Shown here one piece after another: positions 38,640 to 49,400 of a stretch of DNA of 64,000 nucleotides; the first letter of the stretch is position 1, and every line of letters starts with the position of its first letter. The position numbers were made by a program, and so were the translations under genes. Source of the DNA: Perognathus longimembris pacificus (Eukaryota; Chordata; Mammalia; Rodentia; Heteromyidae); assembly GCF_023159225.1 (NCBI RefSeq), contig NC_063170.1, forward strand, positions 29,166,301-29,230,300, written 5' to 3'. The notes beneath the pieces were generated by a model. It was not told the DNA's origin. It searched no databases and was given only the letters and a program-made list of their open reading frames with translations.

Positions 38640-40860
38640 AATGGCCTGTTCTTCAACAATATGCTGTTCAGTCTCCATGTTTTTAGAATGTTCTCAGTAG
38701 TATCTTTTGCTGTTGAGTTCTAGATTCCATTAAGTTCAGATAGAATACAAGTATTTCAATTTTCTTGTATTTGCTCAGATTTTTATTTTTATGTCCTAGG
38801 AATCTATTTTGGCCAATGTTTAATAGGCTGCTAGGAAGAATGTGTATTGTGTGGCTACAGAATGCAAGTCTACTTGGCTTATAATGGCATCTAATTCTGA
38901 AGTTTCTTTTGTTTGTTTCAATGACCTATCTATTAATCAAAATGGGGTCTTCCACTGTTCTTTTGTTGGAGTATATCTGTGGGTTTTTTGTTTTTTGTTC
39001 TTTTTTATCTTTGTTTTTAAATATAATTTTATTGCTACTATTAAGGTGTTGTATAGTGGGGTTATCATTTCATAAGTCAGGTAATGAGTACATTTCTTTT
39101 GTGGACAATGTCACCCCTTCCTTTACTTTACAGTTTCCTTCTTCTGTTCCTGCTCACAAGTTGCATAGTTTACTTTCCACATAGTATATACTGAATACTA
39201 TGAATGCATCCCTCCCACCCCCTTTTTGTGGCCACTTGCCCTCCCCCCAAAGAAAAAAAAGACCTAAAAGCAAAAACAAACACTGTCACTACCACCACCA
39301 CCACCAACAAAACACCCATGTTTCCATTTCCTGGGATAGGTTTTGATAAATATTATTTTAAATGTTCATTGAATTATACCTTTGGGTTACTCTCCTTAGG
39401 GTATCCTTTACCCTGACTGTGAATGCCTAAAGTCCCATAGAAGTTTAGATGTAGTTTCCATATAAGAGTGCATCTTTGAGCGGATCATGTGGTTCTTGTC
39501 TTTGGCTCTGTTGATGTAGTATTTATTTATTTACATTTATTAAACCAGCCTTGCGTTTCTGAGATAAAACCTGTTTGATCATAGTGTATATTTTTGATTG
39601 GCTATTGTATTCTGTTGGCAAATATTTTAATAAGGAGCTTTGCATCTATGTTTATCGGAGAGATTGGTCTACAGTTCTCTTCTTTGTTGAGTCCTTACTT
39701 TGTTTTGGGATTAGTATAATGCTGGTTTCATAAAACATAGTTGGTAGTGATCCTTCTGTTGGTATTTCATGGACAAATTTGAAGAATACTTTGGAACTCA
39801 ATCTCATAGTATGTTATCAGTCTGTTTAAGTGGTTTATGTGAGGACCAAGGTAAAGTGTAGTGCTCCCCTCCCCCAGCTCTTAGAAACAATAAGGCTTGT
39901 AAAATTTCACTATCTTAGAGTTTACTCTTAGCTTCTATAACTCCATTTTGGTGACTCCATGCTAGAGGGCTGCACCCTTCGCCCCTGAGACTAGTTCCTC
40001 ATAGTTTGACATTTAAAAATAATGTAGCCTTTGTTCCTCTCTGTATCTAGGTAGCAACCATAGTAATGGATTATGAAAACTATCATAGTAATAGATTATA
40101 GAAATAATCATAGTAGTAGTTATAGAAATGCCATGGCTCCACTTATGATTGAGTACTGATTGTTTTAGGCTGCTCATGCATGTTACATTAGGGAAACATG
40201 GTAACAATTGTTAGAATAAAGTTGATATTAGGTCAGCCTGATCATGAAATTCTGCTTCTGTAAATGGTGTGCTTAACCCGTTTGTGACTTGCTCTGACCC
40301 CCTGCCCTGATACCCTGCGTCTGTGCTACATGACCACCTTCTGTAGAATCCATAGCTTCTACCTTTAAAAACCCAGGCCTGCAGTGACTCATTGCTGTTC
40401 TTTACCATCCTGATAGTAGAGAGCAGATGCTGTGCATTGCTAAATAAAGACTCCTAGCCTAATTGAGTGCTGGTGACTTTCTCGTTGTGGGTTCGAGTCC
40501 TGGTTGATCAGGATACTACAGTTTATAACCTCTTGGTTCAGTGTAGGCAGAAATCTCTAGAAATATAACCATTTCTGCTAGATTATCCATCTTAGGTTTT
40601 CAAAGTTGTCCCTCATAATTTTTTTAATTTCTTGGATGTTTGTTGTGAGATGACCCTTGTCATCTCTAATATTGTTGATTTGAGTCTCTTCTCTCCTTTT
40701 TTAATAACTCAGCTAGGGTTTCAAAGAACAAGTTTATCCTTTCACTGATTCTATGTGTAGTTTTTTTAAGTCTCTAACATTGATTTCTGCCCCTATAGTA
40801 GTTTGGGGTTTGGTGTATTCCTGTTTTTGTAGCAGTGTTAGCTATTTCTGTTTTCTTTAT
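38640..40860 (-). mobile_element. L1 fragment (-) interrupted by a solo LTR
   Basis: Antisense L1 ORF2 sequence (for example 39480-39837 and 40526-40860). Sequence on either side of the LTR joins smoothly across gtttaagtggttta|taacctcttggttcag, as expected for a single L1. Another L1 3' tail (about 38995-39250) is nested in it. Confidence 0.7.
39838..40520 (+). mobile_element. Solo LTR (683 bp)
   Basis: It starts TGTGAGGACC and ends GATACTACA. Near the 3' end are a TATA-like ctttaaaaaccc (about 40361) and AATAAA (40443-40448), followed by a GT-rich stretch. gttta precedes and follows it (39833-39837, 40521-40525). The host L1 is continuous when the LTR is removed. A five-base duplication suits ERVL/ERV3-type or some ERV1 elements; class is uncertain. 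Confidence 0.82.
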
Positions 40861-41165
40861 TTAAAATAAAAAGAGGAATATGACCTGGTATTTGTCTTCA
40901 AGAATTTACTGCCTCTGACACAGTGCAACAGTTGCATTACCCTTCAGCATGTTTCTGTCACTAAGGGAGCTGGAAGGCTGGTTTGGAAAAAGATGGCCCC
41001 CGATCTGGCTTCTACTCTGCTCATTTTTCCCCCCCAGTCTGGAAACATTGGGTCCATACCTACAATCTGCCAGATTTACACCAGTGACTACCTCTCTTCT
41101 TTCTCATCTGCTTGCCTTCTTTGGGTATGGCTATTTGAGACTCCTGCATCAAGAGCAACATCTAG

Positions 41166-41376
41166 GGGCTGGGGATATAGCCTAGTGGCAGGAGTGCCTG
41201 CCTCGGATACACGAGGCTCTAGGTTCGATTCCCCAGCACCACATATACAGAAAACGGCCAGAAGCGGCGCCGTGGCTCAAGTGGCAGAGTGCTAGCCTTG
41301 AGCGGGAAGAAGCCAGGGACAGTGCTCAGGCCCTGAGTTCAAGGCCTAGGACTGGCCAAAAAAAAAAAAAAAAAAA
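41166..41376 (+). repeat. IDL-Geo SINE, youngest-looking copy
   Basis: A complete forward copy with a long A tail, flanked by aagagcaacatctag on both sides. Promoter-like boxes are seen in both halves: ID A box 41178-41188 and B box 41222-41232; Geo A-like 41273-41284 and B-like 41335-41346. It carries the gcgggaag variant. Confidence 0.95.
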
Positions 41377-41619
41377 AGAGCAACATCTAGGAGCCATTCA
41401 TTCTTGAGGGACAGGAAGGGTGGCACAGGCTTCTGGGAAAGGATGCTGCCCAAATGTCTCTGCAGTCTGAGTGGGAATAATTGTGACCTATTGTGGCTGT
41501 GCTATTAAGTGGGATGAGGCCAGAGGCATGCAGGTTTGCTCTGCAATAAAGAATCCCAGGAAAGTTTTCTCCATACATGTGCAAATAGAAACAGGTTCAG
41601 GAGATCAGTTCTGAAGGCC

Positions 41620-41817
41620 TCTGCAAAAGTTCTGGGGCTTGGACTCAGGGCCTGAGCACTGTCCCTGGCTTCTTTTTGCTAGCACTCTACCACTTGAGCC
41701 ACAGCACCACTTCTGGCTTTTTTTTTTTTTTTCTATATATGTGATGCTGAGGAATCGAACCCAGGACTTCATGTATACGAGGCAAGCACTCTACCACTAG
41801 GTCATATTTCTAGCCTG
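41620..41817 (-). repeat. IDL-Geo SINE with internal T tract
   Basis: A reverse copy with a T16 expansion between the two halves and a small deletion in the Geo half (ttctttttgctagcact). Confidence 0.85.
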
Positions 41818-41844
41818 CTCTTCAGTTTTTTTTGTTTTTTTTTT

Positions 41845-42275
41845 TGCCAGTCCTGGGGCTTGGACTCAGGGCCTGAGCACTGTCCCTGGCTTCTTTTTTT
41901 TTTTTTTTTTCTTTTTTGGCCAGTCCTGGGGCTTGGACTCAGGGCCTGAGCACTGTCCCTGGCTTTTTTTTTTTTTTTTTTTGCTCAAGGCTAGCACTCT
42001 GCCACTTGAGCCACAGCGCCACTTCTGGCCGTTTTCTGTATATGTGGTGCTGGGGAATTGAACCCAGGGCCTCATGTATACGAGGCAAGCACTCTTGCCA
42101 CTAGGCCATATCCCCAGCCCCTGGCTTCTTTTTTTGCTCAAGGCTAGCACTCTGCCACTTGAGCCACAGCGCCACTTCTGGCCATTTTCTGTATATATGT
42201 GGTGCTGGGGAATCGAACCCAGGGCTTCATGTATATGAGGCAGGCACTCTTGCCACTAGGCCATATCCCCAGCCC
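41845..42275 (-). repeat. IDL-Geo nested in IDL-Geo
   Basis: The outer reverse copy is split after ctggcttctttttt (about 41905) by a second reverse copy (about 41916-42120); ctggcttcttttttt then repeats at 42121 and the outer copy resumes to 42275. The inner copy has a T18 run in the Geo loop. Confidence 0.9.
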
Positions 42276-43180
42276 TGCTCTTCAGTTTTTGAGAGGTGAA
42301 ATGACTTGCTCAAGGTAATACTATGAATATTATATCTCAAGTTGAAATGAGACTCCAAGACCTTCAGTTAATAGGAGCTAGGAACTTTATTTGGCCAATC
42401 TGCCTCTCAACTATCAAGATAGTGAAAAACGGCCCCTTGCTTAGAGTGGAGTAGGTTTTTATGAGTGGGGAATACATAGGCCGGCCATGCAAGACTGATG
42501 TATTTAATTTCATTGGTGCTGACTCAGTGACCTTTGATTCCATTTGTTCTTTTAAATAAACATCAGGTGTTGTGGCTCACAATTGGCTGCCCATAGTGGC
42601 GCATGGCCTAAAAGCAAAATATAGCCTTGAGTAGGGGCAGTATTTTCGTAGATATGACCCTCATTAGCTTTTTCTTTTAAGAGTAACAACTTTGTTAGCA
42701 GGGCTTTCTGGCTAATACAGAAACTCAGTACAGCCGATGATAAACTTCAAGGCTGTCAGTGACCCTCTGTGAAGCAGCTTGCTGAACTCGAGGGAGGGAT
42801 AGATGCTACTTTGCTTTTAGCAAGGATGAGAAATCTTTCCTTTAATATTCGGCCCTATTTCTGATGTCATATTTATTAGTTTTCATTAGTCAATTTTATA
42901 ATAAACTAAAGCAAGCAAGCTGGGTACAGAAGCTAAAATGGTGGTTAGCACTTCCTTTAGAATGGAGTGTTCTACTTATAACTGAGTTCCACATTAGTAA
43001 TGGTTGAAAGAAGTCTAAATAGTATCCTATTGTTTTTTTTTTTTTGTTTTTTTTTTTACTGTCAATCCAATGTCTTTTCTATTGTGCCCAGTTTTCAGGC
43101 ATGACTTTTGGTTTTTTTGTAAGTCATCCCAAGTTAAGTCCCAGCACCTCTTCCCAGCTTGATCTCATCAACTGAAATGG
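42276..43180. other. Unassigned DNA upstream of SHCBP1
   Basis: No recognised repeat or gene. It contains a poly-T tract (43030-43060) and then rises in GC toward the SHCBP1 promoter. Confidence 0.5.
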
Positions 43181-43189
43181 GAGGAGAAC

Positions 43190-43336
43190 CCGGGTCCTCC
43201 AGGCAGTAGGTGGCGCTGACGTATAGGGCGCCGAGGCGGGAGGGGTGGAAATGTGGAGATGCGTCTGTCCGACTAGCCAATCGGAGGGGACTTCGTTATA
43301 GTGCTACTACCGGGTGAGTTCCCGCAGAAATTTGAA
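43190..43336 (+). promoter_or_regulatory. SHCBP1: SHCBP1 promoter with NF-Y box and CHR-like site
   Basis: A short CpG-rich patch in otherwise AT-rich DNA. It contains TGACGTA (43217-43223, CRE-like), GC-rich ggcgccgaggcggg, a perfect NF-Y site AGCCAATCGG (CCAAT at 43277-43281) and TTTGAA (43331-43336) immediately before the ATG. CCAAT plus TTTGAA (CHR) is the arrangement of DREAM/MuvB-controlled G2/M genes, which would fit the proliferation-linked role of SHCBP1. No TATA box is seen. The start site cannot be placed exactly, so TTTGAA may lie in the 5'UTR. Confidence 0.6.
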
Positions 43337-43439
43337 ATGGCTGACGAGGTGCTGGCGGGAGGTAAGCTGCTGCGGGAAGTCATGGCAGAGAGGCGCCCTG
43401 TCTGCGCCGCCGCCGCGAACTTGGGGCCCGTGGATAAAG
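43337..43439 (+). CDS. SHCBP1: SHCBP1 exon 1, start codon and residues 1-34
   Basis: ATG at 43337 follows TTTGAA and opens MADEVLAGGKLLREVMAERR, then a GC-rich Ala run and NLGPVDK. The MAD start agrees with human SHCBP1; the rest of this N-terminus is poorly conserved, as expected for the family. A second in-frame ATG (residue 16) is a less likely start. Donor gtgagc. Confidence 0.9.
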
Positions 43440-46400
43440 GTGAGCACTGACGCGTCGGGAGGATGGTCTACGTGGGGGCTCTCGGCTGGCCGGGGTGGCT
43501 GGCCAGGGTGGGCCTGGGCTCGCTCTCATTCCGGGCTCCCGAGAGCTCCGTCTCCCCCCACCCTCCGTCCGGGCTTCCCCCGGCGGGAAGGGGCTGGGAT
43601 GTGCCGGGGCCCTCGCCTGCCGCACTCCGGAGCATGAGCTCCAGTACCGCCTTCCCTTTATCTGCATGTGGGGAGTCTCGACGCTCATTTCCCTTTTGGG
43701 GAAGCTAACCCTCCCCTCGACCCTTGAACTGCTCTTGAACCCCGCAGGAAGGTGACCTGCTTGGATTAGAGGAGCTCGCGGGGCATGGAGGAACCGGGTC
43801 TCAATTCTCAGGCCTTTGCTACCTTTCTTTGGAGATTCCATTTTTTAAAAAATTACTTATTTATTGTCAAAGTGATGTTCAGAGGGGTTACAGTTTCATA
43901 CGTAAGGCAGTGGGTACATTTCTTGTACTATTTGTTACTTCCTCTCTCATTCCCCCTCCCCCTTCCCCTCTCCCCTCATGAGTTGTTCAGTTGGTCTACA
44001 CCAAGTGGTTTTGTAAGTAGTGCTTTTGGAGTCGTTTGTCTTTTTATCTTTTGTCTCTCGATTTTGATATTTGGAGATTACATTCTTGTCTGCCTATCAT
44101 AAGTTTCTGTACGTTGTATGTTTGTGTGAGTTGTATTGTCTGTTTATATAGACTGTCTGTGCTTAGGTATGCATAAATTCATGTGTGTGAATATTTCTTT
44201 GCTTATGTATGTGTGTATTTATTCTTGGCAACCCAGAGCCTTGCACGTGCTTGGCTAGTGGGCCGCCACCAAGCCACACCCCTGCTCTCTCATTACGGTA
44301 TGGGTATCTTCTGACGGAGTGTGTAGGGGGGGTAGTTCACTTCCAGTGCACAGGTGTGGTGCGACTAACCTACGTGGGAGCTGGCAAAAGTTGCTTAGCT
44401 TCAGTTTTCCCCCTGGGAAAACAGAGCTATGTTTTTGAAGTGGTTGTCAAGAAAGACAAATATTTTATGCTATTACTTACATATGGAATAGAGAAAAGCT
44501 GAGCCTAGAGACTGAGCTTGTAGAAGAGTTGCTAGTGGATGGGAGAAATGGGGAGATGTTAGTCAATAGAGTACATTTTTAGTTATAAGTTCTGGAGATC
44601 TAATGGCAGCACTATGACTATAGTTAGATTTACTGTTTGTTGCATATTCAAAATATAGTACTACTAAAAAAAGTAAGCTAATATGAGATGATAAAATGTT
44701 AGCTTTACCGTGCTCATTTCCTAATGTATGCATGCATCAAAATGATTTTTAAACATCTTATAACACAGTAAAGCTGGCAAACAAAAGCAAAGTAGTAAAT
44801 TATAGTGCTGTTGACTCATCTGTAATACTAGCTACTCAGATCTAAATCTAAGGGTCACAGTTTTGGGGCAGGAAAGTTCATGAAATTCCTGTCTGCAGTT
44901 AATCAGCCAAAAGTGGCAAGTGGAGGTATTCTTGAGTGGTAGAATGCTAGCCTTGTCAGTCTTGAGCCACGTGAGATTGTAAGGGCCTTAGTTCAAGCCC
45001 TAGTTACTGAAGGGCCCTTGCACACCATACACATACACATGCACAGTTGCTATTGTAAATAGTTAAGAAATTACTTCTTTAATTCTTTCAATTGAAGTCA
45101 GCACATTCTTTTTATTTATTTAATTTATCTATTAATTTTTACCAGTTCTGAAGCCAAGGCCTGGGTGCTGTTCCTGAGTTGTTGTTTTTTGTTTGTTTGT
45201 TGTTGTTTTTTCTACTCAGGGCTAATGCTCTACTGCTTGAGCCACAGCTACATTTCTGGCTTTTTTTGTAGTTAATTGGAGGTAAGAGTTTCACAGACTT
45301 CTTGCCTGGGCTGGTTTTGAACCACAGACCTCAGATCTCAGCCTCCTGAGTAGCTAGGATTACAGGTGTGAGCCACCAGCACCTATCTATTTTTGTATTC
45401 TTTATAGACATGTAAGCTGAGGCATAGAGAGATAGTCACAGGCTGGTGATATGTGATCAGAACTCATGAGCAGCAGTCCCTTGAGTACATGGGTCATCTG
45501 TGGGATAAAGTAGTTCTGATGGTCTGAACAAGGGCAAAGAAATGGATGGAAGGAGAAATAAAGGAAGATGTGAGATGCTACTAGTAACAATCTTACACAT
45601 TTTCCCTGAAAACGAAACTCTTCTGCCAAAGGCTACCACCATTGGCTTTGCTTCTCTAGTCTTAATTAATTTAAGATGTTTATTAAGAACATCTTACTGC
45701 ACTGAATTAGATAAGGATTCTGGCTAAATCATACTTTATGAAACATAATTACTTATTGCCCAGACCTAGGTTGGTTTGTACTTCCTGATCTTTTCCTTAG
45801 ACACAGTTCTTGAAATTATGAGGAACCTAGTAGTTTTAAGTAAGTAAACCCTACGCATTATTAAGGATATCTGGGCTGTGAGAGTAGCTCAAGGGTTCAA
45901 TGCATCTTAGCACTTACCCTTATTTGTGTTTTGTAGAAGAGAGAACTCTATAAGCACTTGAAATTCTGGGACAATTGAGCCTGCTTATTTTTTGTTGTTC
46001 ATTAGGTTTATTCCAAGATGAAGATTCATGTCATGACTATAATTATCGTGCTAAGCCAGGTACCATTTTACAAAGCTTTGTACCTGAAGGAAAAACTCTT
46101 TTCCCAGAAATTTTTCAAACAAGTCAACTTTTGTTCTATGAGCGATTCCAAGCCTATCAAGATTACATTTTAGGTAAGTTTTTTGCTTCTTTTGTTTTTT
46201 GAATTTATTAGTAGATTGTCCCTCAGGTTGCTAGTTATTGGTTCTGAAAAAGTAGATTTAAATGTATTCGTTAACTTCTGTCTACTTTGTGTATTTTTAA
46301 TTCTTACTGTGTTTAATTTGTTTGCAGCTGACTGTAAAGCCTCTGAGGTGAGAGAATTCACAGCTGAATTCTTAGAGAAGGTCCTCGAACCATCTGGGTG

Positions 46401-49400
46401 GCAAGCAGTCTGGCACACGAATGTATTTGAGGTGTTGGTTGAGGTAAGTTTAATTCTGTTAAGATAGATGTCTCTACTTATAATCACTTTACCTCAGACT
46501 GATATATTGAAGTTCCTGTTTTATAAACAAGTTGAAAGTAATGTGTTGTTTTTTTTTTACATCTAATTGTCATAGTAATTGAAGTGTTCCACAAATTTTA
46601 AGTGTTACCAGGAAATTAAGGCATATTAAATTTCTTTGTCCTTTGATAAGAAGAAATGGATTATTATTATTATTTGCTTTTTGTTTTGCAAGTCCTGGGC
46701 CTTGGACTCAGGGCCTGAGCACTGTCCCTGGCTTCTTTTTGCTCAAGGCTAGCACTCTGCCACTTGAGCCACAGCGCCACTTCTGGCCATTTTCTATATA
46801 TGTGGCGCTGGGGAATTGAACACCTGAGCTTCATGTATACAAAGTAAGCACTCTTGCCACAAGGCCATATTCCCAGCCCAAGAAATGGATTATAAACCTG
46901 TGAAAGGAAAGGAGGTATTTGAGATCATTTAAAAGATAAGACCTAAACTGGTCGCTGGTGACGCATGCCTGTACTCTTTGCTACTCATGAGGTTGAGATC
47001 TGACGATTGAGATTTGAAGTCAGCCTACTCAGAAGAAGTGCCTGAGACTCTTATCTACAATTAACCAGTAAAAAGATAGAAGTGCAGCTGTGGCTCAAGT
47101 GGTAGAGTGCTAGGCTTGAGCAAAAAGGTCAGGGACAGCTCCTGGGCCCCAAGTTCAAGCCCCAGGGTCGGCACACCAAAAAAATAAATAAAAATTAGAA
47201 AAAAAGCCTAATTATGTCCAGTGGAGCTTTATTTAATTTTACCTTCTTGGTTGAAGTTCTTTAAGTAGTGTGAAGCAAATAGGCATTGGATAAATAGCTC
47301 AATTTTTAACTTAACAGAAGATTTATCTGTCCCAATATAAAAGTAACAACAATCTTATTTTTCAGCTGACTGGACCTTTTAAATTTGTATTTTAATTACA
47401 ACTTGGAAATTTTTTCATTGTTTGTCAATGTATCACACACACACAAAAAAAACCCTTGTTAAATAGGGAGTGTGACAAGTTGCTTTAGCTCCTTTAGAAA
47501 AATGACATACTGGGGAGGGTGAAGGACGGGGTGACATTGTCCAAAAAGGAAATGTACTCATTACCCGATTTATGAAATGGTAACCCCTCTGTACAACACC
47601 TAAGTAATAATAATAATATTATATAAAAAAGAAAAATAATCTTGTAAAGGCACAAACCTGTAGTTATTTTGTTACATGCTCATCACTATCTTGTTTTATT
47701 TTTCTTTCTGATTACAGTGTGAGTTCCATGCAGGTAAAACACTAGGCATGTTCTTTACTATTTATAGTTATTTAAAAATTTTTTTTTTCTTGGTTGTGGA
47801 GCTTGAACTCGGTCTGGGCACTATCCCTGAGCTCTTCAGCTCAAGGCTAGTGCTCTACCACTTGAGCCACAATGCTTCTTCCAGTTTTCTGGTGGTTAAT
47901 TGAGAGTCTCACAGACTTTCCTTCCCAGGCTGGCTTTGAACTGCGATCCTCATATCTCAGCCTCCTGAGTAGCTAGGATTATAGGCATGAACCACTGATG
48001 CTGGCTTTAATTTATTTTTATTTGTGCTGATACTGAGGCTTGTGCTCAGGGCCTGGCTGCTGTCCCTTAGCTTTTTTGTTCCTTTGTTGTGTTGCCTCCT
48101 CAGCCACAGCTTCACTTTTTTTTTTTTTTTTGGCCAGTCCTGGGCCTTGGACTCGGGGCCTGAGCACTGTCCCTGGCTTCCTTTTGCTCAAGGCTAGCAC
48201 TCTGCCACTTGAGCCACAGTGCCACTTCTGGCCGTTTTCTGTATATGTGGTGCTGGGGAATCAAACCCAGGGCCTCATGTATACGAGGCAAGCTCTCTTG
48301 CCCACTAGGCCATATCCCCAGCCCCCACAGCTTCACTTTTGGCTTTTGGCAGTTCATTGGATATAAGTCTCTTAGACTTCACTGAGTGAATTGGCTTCAA
48401 ACTGTGATCCTCAGATTTAGCCTTGAGTAGCTAGGATTAAGGCTTGAGCCACCTTTACTGGGCTGGGCTTGTCTTTTTTTTTTTTATTCTTTTTTTTTAT
48501 AGAAAAAGGTTCTCTCCTATTTCATGGTTAAAAACCAAGCACACAGTTGGTGTCGTTTTGGTGACTCACACCTGTAATCCCAGCTACACAGGAGGCTAAG
48601 AACTGAGGATTACAGTTCTAAGCCATCCCAGGTATGAAAGTCTGTGAGACTCTAACCACTAAAAAGTCAGAAGTGGAGCTGTGGCTCAAGTGGTAGGCAC
48701 TAGCCTTGAGAAAAAGCTTAGAGACAGTTCTGAGACTGAGTTCAAGTCCCAGGGCTGGCACAAATTCCCCCCGCCCCCCACCGAACTGTTCATTTATAGT
48801 GCTTTATATGTGTGTCTTAACTTTGTTTTCCATGTATTGAGTCAGATTATTTTAAATTTCAGGTTACAGATGTGGACTTTTCAGCCTTGAAGGCAGTGGT
48901 GAAGCTTGCTGAGCCCTATATTTGTAAATCTGAAGTGAGCACTTTCACTTTGGAGTGTATGAAGGAGCTCCTTGATCTGAAGGAATGTCAGTTGCCTTTG
49001 CAGGAGTTGTGGGTGGTGTTTGATGATTCTGGAGTGTTTGACCAGACAGCCCTTGCAATTGAGCATGTCAGGTAGGAAGAGAAATTGATAGATAACATTA
49101 TGACAGAAAATTAATAATTTTCGTCTCTGTTAGACTCAGATGTAACAACTTTGTTACTGCTGTATTTAAATATATTTAGAGCTTGCTGGGCACCGCTGCC
49201 TCATGCATGTAATCCTAGCTATTTGGGAGGCTGAAAACAATAGAATCATATTTGATGCCAGCCTGGACAGGAATACAGTCCTTTCTCATTTTTTTTTTTT
49301 TTTTGGCCAGTCCTGGGCCTTGGACTCAGGGCCTGAGCACTGTCCCTGGCTTCTTCCCGCTCAAGGCTAGCACTCTGCCACTTGAGCCACAGCGCCGCTT

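Noticed and set aside
43380..43841. 153-codon open frame antisense to SHCBP1 exon 1
   Set aside because: A CpG-rich region lacks stop codons by composition; the peptide is Arg/Pro/Ser-rich noise.
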